Source of the DNA: Tannerellaceae bacterium
GTDB taxonomy: Bacteria; Bacteroidota; Bacteroidia; Bacteroidales; Tannerellaceae
Length of the DNA stretch: 64,000 nt
Reading direction: 5' to 3'
Assembly: GCA_021203545.1 (NCBI GenBank)
Contig: JAJQAZ010000038.1
Location: forward strand, 23,214 to 87,213
Shown one piece after another: positions 16,547 through 25,920 of this stretch. The notes under the pieces are model-generated. The model was not told where the DNA came from. It ran no database searches and saw nothing but the letters and a program-made list of their open reading frames with translations. The position numbers and the translations under genes were made by a program. Position 1 is the stretch's first letter; each line of letters begins with the position of its first letter.

Positions 16547-19168
16547 ATGGAAATTGCAAGTAAGTACAACCCCGCAGAGGTTGAAGGGAAATGGTACCAG
16601 TATTGGTTAGATAACGGATTTTTTAAATCGGTTCCGGACGAACGCGAACCTTATACAATTGTCATCCCTCCTCCTAACGTCACCGGCGTACTGCATATGG
16701 GGCACATGCTTAACAATACAATACAGGATATTCTTATCAGACGAGCCCGTATGCAGGGGAAAAATGCGTGTTGGGTTCCGGGAACCGACCACGCGTCGAT
16801 TGCTACGGAAGCCAAAGTGGTAGATAAACTGTCCCAGAAAGGAATAAAGAAAACCGACCTCAGCCGGGATGAGTTCCTGAAACATGCCTGGGAGTGGAAA
16901 GAAGAATATGGAGGGGTAATCCTGAAACAATTACGTAAACTGGGCGCATCCTGCGATTGGGATCGCACGGCCTTTACGATGGATGAAATCCGTTCGAAAA
17001 GTGTAATTAAGGTTTTCACAGATCTATATAAAAAAGGGGAAATATACCGGGGTGTACGTATGGTAAACTGGGACCCACAAGCCCTGACAGCACTTTCTGA
17101 TGAAGAAGTTATATACAAAGAAGAACATAGCAAGCTTTTCTACCTTCGCTACAAAATTGAAGGAGAAGAGAATTATATAATCATTGCCACAACCCGTCCT
17201 GAAACGATTTTGGGTGATACGGCTGTATGCGTAAATCCGAACGATCCGCGTTATACTTTCCTGAAAGGGAAAAAAGTAATTGTTCCGTTGGTAAACCGGG
17301 CGATACCGGTTATTATGGACGATTATGTGGATATGGAATTCGGTACCGGCTGCCTGAAAGTGACACCGGCACACGATGTGAACGACTATATGCTGGGAGA
17401 AAAATACAATCTTCCAACCATTGATATTTTTAACGACAATGGTACAATCAGTGAAGCAGGCGGGTTGTATGTAGGAATGGACCGTTTTGAGGTACGGAAA
17501 CAGATTTCGCTGGATCTGGCGGAAGCCGGGTTGATGGAGAAGGTGGAAGACTATGATAATAAAGTGGGGTACTCCGAACGTACACACGTACCCATCGAAC
17601 CTAAATTGTCGATGCAGTGGTTCCTGAAAATGCAGGAACTGGCCAAACCGGCGCTTGATTCGGTTATGGAAGATGAGATCCGTTTTTATCCTCCTAAATT
17701 GAAAAATACCTACCGCCACTGGATGGAGAATATCAAAGACTGGTGTATTTCACGCCAGTTATGGTGGGGACACCGGATTCCGGCCTATTACCTGCCGGAG
17801 GGTGGTTTTGTGGTAGCCGAAACAGCTGATGAAGCCCTTGAACTGGCTAAAGAGAAAACGGGGAATGCAAATCTGACTGTGGCCGACCTGCGCCAGGATG
17901 AAGATTGCCTGGATACCTGGTTCTCTTCGTGGCTGTGGCCGATCTCGCTGTTTGACGGAATTAATAATCCGGGTAATGAGGAGATCAGCTATTACTATCC
18001 TACCAGCGATCTGGTAACGGCACCCGATATTATTTTCTTCTGGGTAGCACGGATGATCATGGCCGGATACGAATACGAACACGAAAAGCCTTTCAAAAAT
18101 GTATATTTCACCGGATTGGTACGGGATAAACAGGGACGTAAAATGTCAAAATCGCTGGGTAATTCACCCGATCCGTTGAACCTGATTGATCAATACGGGG
18201 CTGACGGTGTACGTATGGGTCTGATGCTGACCGCTCCTGCCGGAAATGATATTCCTTTCGATGAAGCATTATGTGAACAGGGCCGTAATTTCAATAACAA
18301 GATATGGAATGCGTTCCGGCTGGTAAAAGGCTGGAAGGTCGATGAAACAATTGCACAGCCCGAAGCTTCGGCCATTGCTATCCAATGGTTTCAAAACCAG
18401 TTGAGTAAAACCATACTCGAAATGGACGACCTGTTCGGAAAATACCGCCTGAACGAAGCGATCATGGCAGTATACAAACTGTTCTGGGATGAATTTTCTT
18501 CGTGGTTCCTTGAAATTATCAAGCCGGGTTACGAACAACCGGTAGATAAACAGACTTATCATGCGGCTCTGGGATTCTTTGATTCATTACTCCGCCTGTT
18601 GCATCCGTTCATGCCGTTTATTACCGAAGAGTTATGGCAGGCACTGGCTCCACGCAAAGAGGGCGAAAGTATTATGGTTTCCCTTTATCCGGAAGTTACA
18701 CCGGACGAACCAGGCTTACTGGCTTCTTTCGAAATTGTAAAAGAGATTATCGGAGGTGTACGTACGGTACGGTTACAAAAAAACATACCGAACAAAGAGA
18801 CTCTCGAACTACAGGTATTAGGAGCACATGATAACCGGTTCAATCCGGTAATTAAGAAAATGTGTAATCTGACAGGAATTGAGAAAACAGGTGAAAAAAG
18901 TACCGGCGCGGTATCGTTTCTGGTGGGAACAACCGAATATGCTGTTCCGCTGGGAAATATGCTCAATGTAGAAGAAGAACTAACAAAACTGCAGGAAGAG
19001 TTAGTATATCAACAGGGCTTCCTGGCTTCTGTTTTGAAAAAGTTAAGCAATGAAAGTTTTGTAAGTAAAGCTCCGGCTAAAGTAATCGAGATGGAACGCA
19101 AGAAGCAGGCTGATGCCGAAAGTAAAATACGAAGCCTGGAAGAAAGTATCGCGGCGTTAAGACAGTAA
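16547..19168 (+). CDS. valS: Valine-tRNA ligase
   Basis: ValRS charges tRNA-Val. The 873-residue protein has class I signatures: [15 protein letters not shown] (HIGH-type motif at about residues 41-55) and KMSKS at about residue 531. It also has the editing domain with [13 protein letters not shown], the anticodon-binding helical domain, and a C-terminal coiled coil (about 805-873) typical of ValRS. The length is normal. The frame is intact, in contrast to the carbohydrate genes further right. Confidence 0.97.
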   Translation: MEIASKYNPAEVEGKWYQYWLDNGFFKSVPDEREPYTIVIPPPNVTGVLHMGHMLNNTIQDILIRRARMQGKNACWVPGTDHASIATEAKVVDKLSQKGIKKTDLSRDEFLKHAWEWKEEYGGVILKQLRKLGASCDWDRTAFTMDEIRSKSVIKVFTDLYKKGEIYRGVRMVNWDPQALTALSDEEVIYKEEHSKLFYLRYKIEGEENYIIIATTRPETILGDTAVCVNPNDPRYTFLKGKKVIVPLVNRAIPVIMDDYVDMEFGTGCLKVTPAHDVNDYMLGEKYNLPTIDIFNDNGTISEAGGLYVGMDRFEVRKQISLDLAEAGLMEKVEDYDNKVGYSERTHVPIEPKLSMQWFLKMQELAKPALDSVMEDEIRFYPPKLKNTYRHWMENIKDWCISRQLWWGHRIPAYYLPEGGFVVAETADEALELAKEKTGNANLTVADLRQDEDCLDTWFSSWLWPISLFDGINNPGNEEISYYYPTSDLVTAPDIIFFWVARMIMAGYEYEHEKPFKNVYFTGLVRDKQGRKMSKSLGNSPDPLNLIDQYGADGVRMGLMLTAPAGNDIPFDEALCEQGRNFNNKIWNAFRLVKGWKVDETIAQPEASAIAIQWFQNQLSKTILEMDDLFGKYRLNEAIMAVYKLFWDEFSSWFLEIIKPGYEQPVDKQTYHAALGFFDSLLRLLHPFMPFITEELWQALAPRKEGESIMVSLYPEVTPDEPGLLASFEIVKEIIGGVRTVRLQKNIPNKETLELQVLGAHDNRFNPVIKKMCNLTGIEKTGEKSTGAVSFLVGTTEYAVPLGNMLNVEEELTKLQEELVYQQGFLASVLKKLSNESFVSKAPAKVIEMERKKQADAESKIRSLEESIAALRQ

Positions 19169-19191
19169 CAACACATTATACAATTAATACC

Positions 19192-20046
19192 ATGAAACAA
19201 ACACGCAGAACATTTTTCAAAAAAAGTATGGCAGGAGCACTCCTTCTGGGAGTTGCTTCGCAGGCCAATGCGTTTATTGCCAACTCTATTAAACCCAAAG
19301 CACCTAAAGCAACAAACCCTTTTCACCTGGGGATGGCCGGATACACATTTGTGAATTTCGACCTGGATACTACTCTGAAAACAATGCAAAGGTTAGACAT
19401 CCATTACCTTTGTATCAAAGATTTTCATCTTCCGTTTGATAGTACAGACGAACAGATTAAAGCGTTTCACGCCAAATGTGCCGATCATGGGGTTACAGGG
19501 TATGCGGTTGGCCCTATTTATATGAAAACCGAAGAAGAGATAGACCGCGGCTTTGCCTATGCCAAACGGGTAGGTGTAAAACTGATTGTAGGTGTACCTA
19601 ACTATGAACTATTGCCTTATGTGGATAAAAAGGTAAAAGAATACGGCTTCAATTATGCGATTCATTTACACGGTCCTGATATTGCCCTGTATCCGGATGC
19701 TACGGACGTTTGGGAAAATACAAAAGACCTGGATCCCCGGATCGGTATGTGCCTGGATATTGGCCATGACCTCCGGAACGGATGCGACCCGGTTGCCGAC
19801 CTGCGGAAATACCACACACGGGTGTTTGATATGCACATCAAGGATGTAACAGACTCCTCCAAAGCAGGTGTAGGTATTGAACTGGGACGGGGTAAGATAG
19901 ACTTCCCTGCGCTTATAAAAGCTATGCGGGAGATAAACTATACCGGCATGTGTAGCCTGGAATACGAAAAAGATATGAAAGATCCTTTCCTGGGTATTGC
20001 CGAATCGATCGGTTACTTCAAAGCAATGAGTGATTTAGAATTTTAA
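19192..20046 (+). CDS. Tat-exported sugar phosphate isomerase/epimerase-like TIM barrel
   Basis: The 284-residue protein has a twin-arginine signal (TRRTFFKKS, then AGALLLGVASQANA) and a xylose-isomerase-like (AP endonuclease 2) TIM barrel. Metal-binding positions are suggested by AIHLHGPD, CLDIGHD, FDMHIKDV and the Glu of GMCSLEYEKD. Members isomerise or epimerise sugars or cyclitols; the exported forms in Bacteroidetes have no agreed substrate. It lies 23 bases after valS and 8 bases before the next lipoprotein gene. Confidence 0.82.
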   Translation: MKQTRRTFFKKSMAGALLLGVASQANAFIANSIKPKAPKATNPFHLGMAGYTFVNFDLDTTLKTMQRLDIHYLCIKDFHLPFDSTDEQIKAFHAKCADHGVTGYAVGPIYMKTEEEIDRGFAYAKRVGVKLIVGVPNYELLPYVDKKVKEYGFNYAIHLHGPDIALYPDATDVWENTKDLDPRIGMCLDIGHDLRNGCDPVADLRKYHTRVFDMHIKDVTDSSKAGVGIELGRGKIDFPALIKAMREINYTGMCSLEYEKDMKDPFLGIAESIGYFKAMSDLEF

Positions 20047-20054
20047 CTATCTAT

Positions 20055-21089
20055 ATGAGAAGTACACTCTTAATAGGATTCATATGTGTATTGTGTAGCT
20101 GTACAACGATTAGTTATATGGGTATAGAAACATATAATCCGGCGGAAATCACATTTCCCGACCCTGTCAAAAAAATCCTGATCGTAAACAATGCAGTACC
20201 CCAGCCATCTGAACTTGGATATACCTATTCCCTGGGAGGTGTTAATCAGGATACCTGCCGGGCTTATGCAGACAGTGCCCTGTTTGCGGCGGCTAAAACA
20301 CTCGGGGAATCTATTGTTGAACATGAATTCTTTGAGGATGTACTTCTTTATCATTTACCTATCCGTACGGATGATCTCTATTTTTCGGACCAGAAATTAA
20401 CTGCTGCACAGGTGAACCGGTTATGCCGGGAAAATGGTGTGGATGCGATTATTTCTATAGACCGTTTACTTTTCAACATGCACAAGTCTGTCACTTCCCT
20501 TATGGAAGGATACGCATATGGACAGATTGATGTTAAAATGAATGGGATTATACGAAGTTATTTGCCCGGCAAAGAGAATCCGCTAGCTACCGTACATGTA
20601 CAGGACTCTGTCCAATTTTCGTTAACAGCAGGGAGCAGGGAACTTTTAAATGAACAACTGCCCCCTCCAAACAAAATATTGGAACTGGCTGCAATCTACC
20701 TGGCAGATAATTTATATCCCAACTTTGTACCTTTCTGGAAAGAAGAAGAACGTTGGTTTTTCAATGGTGGTAATACCTTATGGAGAGAAGCAAGTGCTTT
20801 CGCCGGTTCCGGCAGGTGGGAAAAAGCATACGAGCGGTGGGAACAAATTTACCACCGCACCGGATCATGGAAAGATAAAGCCAAAACGGCTTCCAACATG
20901 GCACTTTTCCATGAGATAAACGGTAATATGGAGGAGGCACAGAAAAAAGCGGAAGAGGCTTATCAGTTGTTCCTCACACACAAGGGAGAAAAAGATGAAC
21001 AGACCCAAAGACAGGAAATATATAAAAATATACTCTCCCAACGGGCACATAAAGATATGAAACTGGATATTCAATTTGGGAAACCGTAA
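20055..21089 (+). CDS. DUF6340-type lipoprotein with TPR-like tail
   Basis: The 344-residue protein starts with a lipoprotein signal (LIGFICVLCSCTTISY). The middle contains a beta-rich region with DAIISIDRLLFNM and the C-terminal 110 residues are helical and TPR-like (WEKAYERWEQIYHRTGSWKDKAKTASNMALFHEINGN). This fits DUF6340 as I recall it. The function is unknown. It follows the TIM-barrel gene by 8 bases, so the two are probably cotranscribed. Confidence 0.7.
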   Translation: MRSTLLIGFICVLCSCTTISYMGIETYNPAEITFPDPVKKILIVNNAVPQPSELGYTYSLGGVNQDTCRAYADSALFAAAKTLGESIVEHEFFEDVLLYHLPIRTDDLYFSDQKLTAAQVNRLCRENGVDAIISIDRLLFNMHKSVTSLMEGYAYGQIDVKMNGIIRSYLPGKENPLATVHVQDSVQFSLTAGSRELLNEQLPPPNKILELAAIYLADNLYPNFVPFWKEEERWFFNGGNTLWREASAFAGSGRWEKAYERWEQIYHRTGSWKDKAKTASNMALFHEINGNMEEAQKKAEEAYQLFLTHKGEKDEQTQRQEIYKNILSQRAHKDMKLDIQFGKP

Positions 21090-21140
21090 AATATTACTAC
21101 TTTTGATTTCGAAAAAGAAAAAATAAATACTTCATACGTT

Positions 21141-21599
21141 ATGAGCTCCGATAATTCAAAAGTTATATCAGTTATTGAAAATACAATAACAAAAGCTATT
21201 CAGGAATATTGCCGGAATGAATCGTCCTCCCTGGCCAGCGACCTGTATATTCAGGCTGATTATGAAAGCGGAGAACTCCAGTTGTTTACTGAGGAAGAGA
21301 ATTTACTGGCTAAAGTGGTTATTTTTAACTGGGTAAACTCGCCAGATGAAGATAGTTTCTATAAAAATATTATCCCGTTACTGAAAACTATTTTATCAAA
21401 TTTAACCGGGAAAAATCTGTTTGAATGTGATTGTTTTGTAAAACCATTTTCTATCAGCCTGACGGATGATGAGTTTACAGTAATCGAAGAATTACTATTC
21501 ATTGACGATGAAACATTCCGTCTGGACGATCCCCTATTAAAAGACCTGGATACCGATTTAGATGATTTTTATCCAATCTTCTTTCAGATATTGAATTAA
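21141..21599 (+). CDS. Acidic cytoplasmic protein, unknown
   Basis: This 152-residue protein has no signal peptide or membrane segment and is strongly acidic toward the C-terminus (LDDPLLKDLDTDLDDFYPIF). A central segment (LLAKVVIFNWVNSPDEDSFYKNIIPLLKTIL) looks like a small alpha/beta domain. I do not recognise the family. It lies between the DUF6340 lipoprotein and the tRNA gene on the same strand. Confidence 0.65.
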   Translation: MSSDNSKVISVIENTITKAIQEYCRNESSSLASDLYIQADYESGELQLFTEEENLLAKVVIFNWVNSPDEDSFYKNIIPLLKTILSNLTGKNLFECDCFVKPFSISLTDDEFTVIEELLFIDDETFRLDDPLLKDLDTDLDDFYPIFFQILN

Positions 21600-21630
21600 G
21601 TAATTAATTTCGCATCCTGAAAAACCCATT

Positions 21631-21703
21631 GCCGACATAGCTCAGTTGGTAGAGCAACTCATTCGTAATGAGTAGGTCGCCGGTTCGAGTCCGGCTTTCG
21701 GCT
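21631..21703 (+). tRNA. tRNA-Thr (anticodon CGT)
   Basis: A 73-base cloverleaf is visible: D arm with GCTCAGTTGGTAGAGC, anticodon stem ACTCA/TGAGT with loop TTCGTAA (anticodon CGT, reading ACG), and T arm GCCGG-TTCGAGT-CCGGC. The acceptor stem GCCGACA/TTTCGGC has one C-T mismatch at the sixth pair. The discriminator base is T and CCA is not encoded. Confidence 0.93.
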
Positions 21704-21798
21704 CTATTTTACAGACATCCTTTTTATATCTTTAACTGTTAAACTATAAAAGTTGAGTTTTTTAAATTTATTATTATCATTGTAATGAAAGACTCAAT

Positions 21799-22038
21799 AT
21801 GAGTAGTATAGTAGAGCAAAAGAACAATATTATCAGAGGTGTCTTAAATACAGACAGTCCTGCCACTCTTATGGACTTTGAAGATCTACGACTTTTGGAT
21901 ATACCCTGCCCAAATATTCCAGCGGCTACTCCGGAAAATTAAAAAAAGAGGGCATTAAACGCTATAGAACAGGCTAAAAATGGCCAATTTAAAACTCATG
22001 AAGAACTATTAGATAAGTTTCGTTTTATCTATGAGTAG
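21799..22038 (+). pseudogene. Decayed antitoxin gene of a RelE/ParE-type TA pair
   Basis: From the ATG at 21799 the frame reads MSSIVEQKNNIIRGVLN, is stopped by TAA at 21940-21942, and continues in frame with KKRALNAIEQAKNGQFKTHEELLDKF to TAG at 22036-22038. The tail has the A-x-x-x-A-x-x-G-x-x-x-T-H-E-E pattern of small antitoxins that precede RelE/ParE toxins. With the stop read through it would be 79 codons, a normal antitoxin size. The overlapping toxin remnant supports the interpretation. Confidence 0.6.
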
Positions 22039-22052
22039 GGAAAAATAAGGAA

Positions 22053-22280
22053 GTGATAAGATCGATTATAGAAAGTTCTAAAATCTTAGAAATTCATCCT
22101 AAAATAGTACCTCGTGAATTAGTACTCGAAAATATGGCAGTCGAATTTCGTTCTCTTGTTGTAATGATAGGAAGATTCAAAATGATCTACTATATTGATG
22201 GAAATAATATTATGATTTCTTTTATTGTGGATTGCCTGCAAGATCTTTCAGCCTTAGCAGAAAGCAGAATATCTTATTAA
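22053..22280 (+). pseudogene. Truncated RelE/ParE-family toxin remnant
   Basis: The 75 visible residues are the C-terminal part of a ParE/RelE-like toxin: IRSIIESSKILEIHP, then FRSLVVMIGRFKMIYYI, then IMISFIVDCLQDLSAL. The usual N-terminal 20-30 residues are missing. A plausible original start, the ATG at 22031 (MSREK, overlapping the antitoxin stop), runs into TAA after five codons in another frame. A deletion with frameshift near 22045 would explain this. Confidence 0.6.
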
Positions 22281-22417
22281 CCGGAAATTTCTTTATTCTT
22301 CTCCTATTCATGTATTTTTAATTTATATTCCCGACTGTGAAAACAAGAATTTGTAATCAGTATTGATCGGAAGATTTGTTTTTAATTTAATTTATTGACA
22401 AATACGGTTTTAATCTC

Positions 22418-22715
22418 CCCCCTTGAGCTACTTCTACACATATCATTTTTATGTTAAAGTATTTCTAATCCCGAAGGGATTAAATATGAATAACCCCCGG
22501 TGAAGCGTAGCGACCGGGGGCAGAAGTGATATACCCTACCCTCTACAACTCCGATAGGTGTTGAATAATAGGGTTCAACCCACTGCCGGGGTTGATATTA
22601 CTTTTGATATCCATAACCCCCAGTCGCCAAAAGCTTTACTGGGGGTTATTTACATTCAATCCCTTCGGGATTACTACTTAAAAAGATGTTTGTAGAGAGT
22701 AGCTCTCAAGAGGAA
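22418..22715. repeat. Palindrome-rich intergenic element, copy B
   Basis: The ends are CTTGAGCTACTTCTACACA and, inverted, TGTAGAGAGTAGCTCTCAAG. Nested inside are paired palindromes: ATCCCGAAGGGATT on the left with AATCCCTTCGGGATT on the right, then AACCCCCGGTGAAGCG with GCGACCGGGGG, and ACCCCCAGTC with ACTGGGGGTT. It fills the gap between the TA remnant and the lipoprotein gene and has no open frame. Confidence 0.65.
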
Positions 22716-22801
22716 AAATCCATCAAAATAAATCTTTTACAATCTTTCGGGTTCCAATAATTACAAATGGAACATCCTGGTTTATCAGGGTTCTCTCACT
22801 C

Positions 22802-24334
22802 CTAATTTGCTAAATAACCATATATAGGTACAGTGGTTTTACCCTGATTTATATATTCGTTTAGAATACTGGAATTTTGTATCTTTGTCCAGCCCATATC
22901 AAAGCTTCTACTAGAAACAACTTTTTTATCATTTCCATAGTCAAATTCAACAGTTATATTTATAATAGTTTTACTAGGTATCGAATAAGCCGGATAAAAA
23001 TAGACAACATCAGATTTTGATTCCCGATATGGGTCATTTCCTCTTACATAAGTCTGACTATTAACAAAATAACAATCTTTAGTCACTTCAATGGAAGTAC
23101 AAAAACTGGGCTTACTTAATGCTATCAAATCTATATTAATTACTTTAAAACTTTTTATTGGAAGAGTAGGGTTAACAACAATTAAACTTTCTATAGGTGT
23201 TTGAGGTGTAAAAGTAGGATAGGTTACAAAATAGCCTTGTTCAATTCTATTTAATATTAAATATTGATTATATGAATATTCCGGCTGTTGCTTTAGACTC
23301 CATAAACCTAAGGATTCATTCTTGTTGACAATAGTTTGTAGTGGTACATTACTTAATGGTGGTACCGAACCGCCCAAATTTGTTATGGAGGTTCCATCCA
23401 ATTCAATCTGTCCACTGGTATTTAAAGTAGTATAGACAGTATTTTCACTTGAAAAGTAACCAGAGGCTGAACCTATTGCACTTCCGGCAACACTAATACC
23501 TCGACCAATACTTTTTACTGGAGGAAAGAAATTACCAACAAAACCTACAACACCTCCTAAGCCTTTCAATATTTTATCGAAACCTCCTGCCGGATCACTT
23601 TTTTCAATGTTAGGAACCAGAACCTGACCAGTATAAGTTCCGTTTAACTTTATTTGTGATTCTAAATTATTAAATCCTTTTATATCTATTGTAGGTTTAT
23701 TGTTTATATTTCCATAAACAAGTTCAAAAGAAAACCCATTCCAACCTTTATTTAAGTGTCCAAAATTTGCATTACTTTGTTTTATTACATTCGAAGTAGT
23801 TGCATATTTTCCTGTTGAATTAAATATTCCTTGAGTACGTTTATTAGAAGGGAGTATGGAAGAGGGGGTCTTTGATTCTAATAACCATACAAAGGAATTA
23901 TTTCCTACTGCTACCGGATGATAATAAAAGCCTTTTAATATTCCTCTTAATTTATTATAAAACAAAATATAATTAGGTTCATCACTGTTTGAATTTATCA
24001 ATGTATGAGATAACATTTCCCAGCCATCAGTTCGTTTAATATCCATTCTAAATTCATCCGGTATATCCATAGAGTTGCCTGCTACCATTTTCCATGGTGG
24101 ATCTATTTGCAAGCCTCCTCCATTTAAAATAATTTTATCTACAGTTTCCCAATTATTATGGAGATCCGGATTACTTACAGAGGCATATTCATATGACAGT
24201 GCTCTTGTCTGTACGATTCCCTCTTTATATTCATCCTGAATATCATTTAATATTACTTCCTGTTGACAACTTGTAATCAGTAGAAGAACCCAAGGAATCA
24301 ATAGACTTTTTGGAAATAAGTTTTTTGTATTCAT
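22802..24334 (-). CDS. Surface lipoprotein of a SusC/D operon, unknown
   Basis: I start at the ATG at 24332-24334 (MNTKNLFPKS), giving a 510-residue protein with a lipoprotein signal (LLLITSCQQEV). The N-terminal half is beta-rich and Trp-containing (WETVDKIILNGGGLQIDPPW). Around residues 235-295 a Gly-rich hydrophobic stretch (ILKGLGGVVGFVGNFFPP, VAGSAIGSASGYF) suggests a membrane-active or buried helix. It lies 33 bases after susD and is last in the operon, the usual place of a surface glycan-binding protein, but its length and Gly-rich segment are atypical and I recognise no domain. Confidence 0.65.
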   Translation of the reverse strand: MNTKNLFPKSLLIPWVLLLITSCQQEVILNDIQDEYKEGIVQTRALSYEYASVSNPDLHNNWETVDKIILNGGGLQIDPPWKMVAGNSMDIPDEFRMDIKRTDGWEMLSHTLINSNSDEPNYILFYNKLRGILKGFYYHPVAVGNNSFVWLLESKTPSSILPSNKRTQGIFNSTGKYATTSNVIKQSNANFGHLNKGWNGFSFELVYGNINNKPTIDIKGFNNLESQIKLNGTYTGQVLVPNIEKSDPAGGFDKILKGLGGVVGFVGNFFPPVKSIGRGISVAGSAIGSASGYFSSENTVYTTLNTSGQIELDGTSITNLGGSVPPLSNVPLQTIVNKNESLGLWSLKQQPEYSYNQYLILNRIEQGYFVTYPTFTPQTPIESLIVVNPTLPIKSFKVINIDLIALSKPSFCTSIEVTKDCYFVNSQTYVRGNDPYRESKSDVVYFYPAYSIPSKTIINITVEFDYGNDKKVVSSRSFDMGWTKIQNSSILNEYINQGKTTVPIYGYLAN

Positions 24335-24367
24335 GTTATAAAATTTTTGATTATAAATAATAGACAA

Positions 24368-25891
24368 TTAATACCCTTTATTCTGCTCCAGCAGATTATT
24401 GATTTGCATTTCGCGGTAGGGGATTGCAAATAATAGTTTTTCCTGGGTGACCTGATAGGTTCTTTCCAGAAGGTCAGGATATAACAATTTTGTTTTTTGT
24501 CCGTATCTGGTCATTACGTCTATGGCTTTTCCGGTACGAACCAGATCATACCAGCGCTGATTTTCGAAAGCAAACTCAATGCGTCTTTCGTGTGCTATGG
24601 CCTCTTCGGTTATTGTATCGAGGGGATCTAAACCTGCACGATGGCGCACTTGATTAACCAGTGTCAATGCTTCACCACTATCATCAGGAAGTAAACATTC
24701 TGCCAGAGACAGGAGCACATCCGAATAGCGGTATATAGGCCAGTTGTCATCGGTATTGAATACTTTGGCATGGGGATGCCGGTATTTATTGATGAATGGA
24801 TACTTCACCGGGTAATTATCAAGTCTGCTATCACCTACCGGCAGAATAGCCGTGGGAGTGAAATCTTCATTATCATCTTTCTTGCCGGCTGCCATAGCAA
24901 TAGAGACAGGAAGCCGTTCGTCGCCCGGTTCATAGGCATCAATCAAATCCTGTGTGGGAGTATTCCAACCACCGGTATTGCGTGTCGTACTTTCGGGTAC
25001 TCCGGTCATTATTTCCGCACTGGATGTCCGGGGTAAAAAATGATACAGCCAGTCGCTTTGCTGACCCTGCTCTCCCTGTTGATATTGTACTTCAAAAAGC
25101 GACTCCCGGTTGTTTTTATTAGATGGCTCGAATACATCGCTGTAACGATCTTCGAGTTTATATCCCATTTTCATAATTTCACGTAACTGGGTGATAGCAC
25201 CGGCATAATCCCTTTCCGGCATAGTCATCAAGACTTTAGCCAACAACATCCGTGCACTTCCTTCGGTAGCCCTGCCATCCTGGGGGAACTGCGGAACTTT
25301 CAGGTAATCAATTGCTTCTTTTACATCTTCCAGAATTAATGCATACACATCTTTTACAGGAGACCGTTTCAAAAAAGCATTTTCAGGTCCGGTAACAGGT
25401 GTTGTATGCAAAGGTACATCCCCAAAAGTCCTTACTAATGTAAAATAGTAATAGGCACGAAGAAACTTGGTTTGTCCGGTAATTTTCTGTTTGAAAGCCT
25501 CCGGAAAATCTTTTCCTTCCAGATGATATAATAATGTATTGGCGCGTGATATCCCGATATAGGAAATATAGTACACTTCATTGCTCCATTCATTCTGGTC
25601 GTCGTTAATAAAATCGGCTACCTCTTCGCGGTAACGGAATTGTGCCCCTCTATCGGTTTTATTAAAGATATAATGGGTATTGTCCGAACGCATCTCCCCT
25701 ACTACAAAGCCAGGTATTCCACAGAGTCCTCTAAGATTCTGATACACTCCGTTCAAAGCCTGTTCAAAATGCTCCTGTGTCTGGTAAAATTTACTTTCAT
25801 TGGAATAGTGTTGGGGCGGAATATCCAAAAAACTATCTGCACAGGACACTGTTAATAAAACAGTTACCATAAAATATAATATCTTCTTCAT
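24368..25891 (-). CDS. SusD/RagB-family nutrient-binding lipoprotein
   Basis: The 507-residue protein has a lipoprotein signal (TVLLTVSCADSFLDIPPQ) and the SusD hallmarks: NEVYYISYIGISRANTLL, FLRAYYYFTLVRTFGDVPL, TPR-like helices, and the C-terminal HERRIEFAFENQRWYDLVR. SusD proteins bind glycan at the cell surface and cap the SusC transporter. It sits 29 bases after the SusC gene. The frame is intact although its SusC partner is interrupted. Confidence 0.93.
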   Translation of the reverse strand: MKKILYFMVTVLLTVSCADSFLDIPPQHYSNESKFYQTQEHFEQALNGVYQNLRGLCGIPGFVVGEMRSDNTHYIFNKTDRGAQFRYREEVADFINDDQNEWSNEVYYISYIGISRANTLLYHLEGKDFPEAFKQKITGQTKFLRAYYYFTLVRTFGDVPLHTTPVTGPENAFLKRSPVKDVYALILEDVKEAIDYLKVPQFPQDGRATEGSARMLLAKVLMTMPERDYAGAITQLREIMKMGYKLEDRYSDVFEPSNKNNRESLFEVQYQQGEQGQQSDWLYHFLPRTSSAEIMTGVPESTTRNTGGWNTPTQDLIDAYEPGDERLPVSIAMAAGKKDDNEDFTPTAILPVGDSRLDNYPVKYPFINKYRHPHAKVFNTDDNWPIYRYSDVLLSLAECLLPDDSGEALTLVNQVRHRAGLDPLDTITEEAIAHERRIEFAFENQRWYDLVRTGKAIDVMTRYGQKTKLLYPDLLERTYQVTQEKLLFAIPYREMQINNLLEQNKGY

Positions 25892-25920
25892 CTCTATTTG
25901 TTTTTAGTGTGATACCTGAA

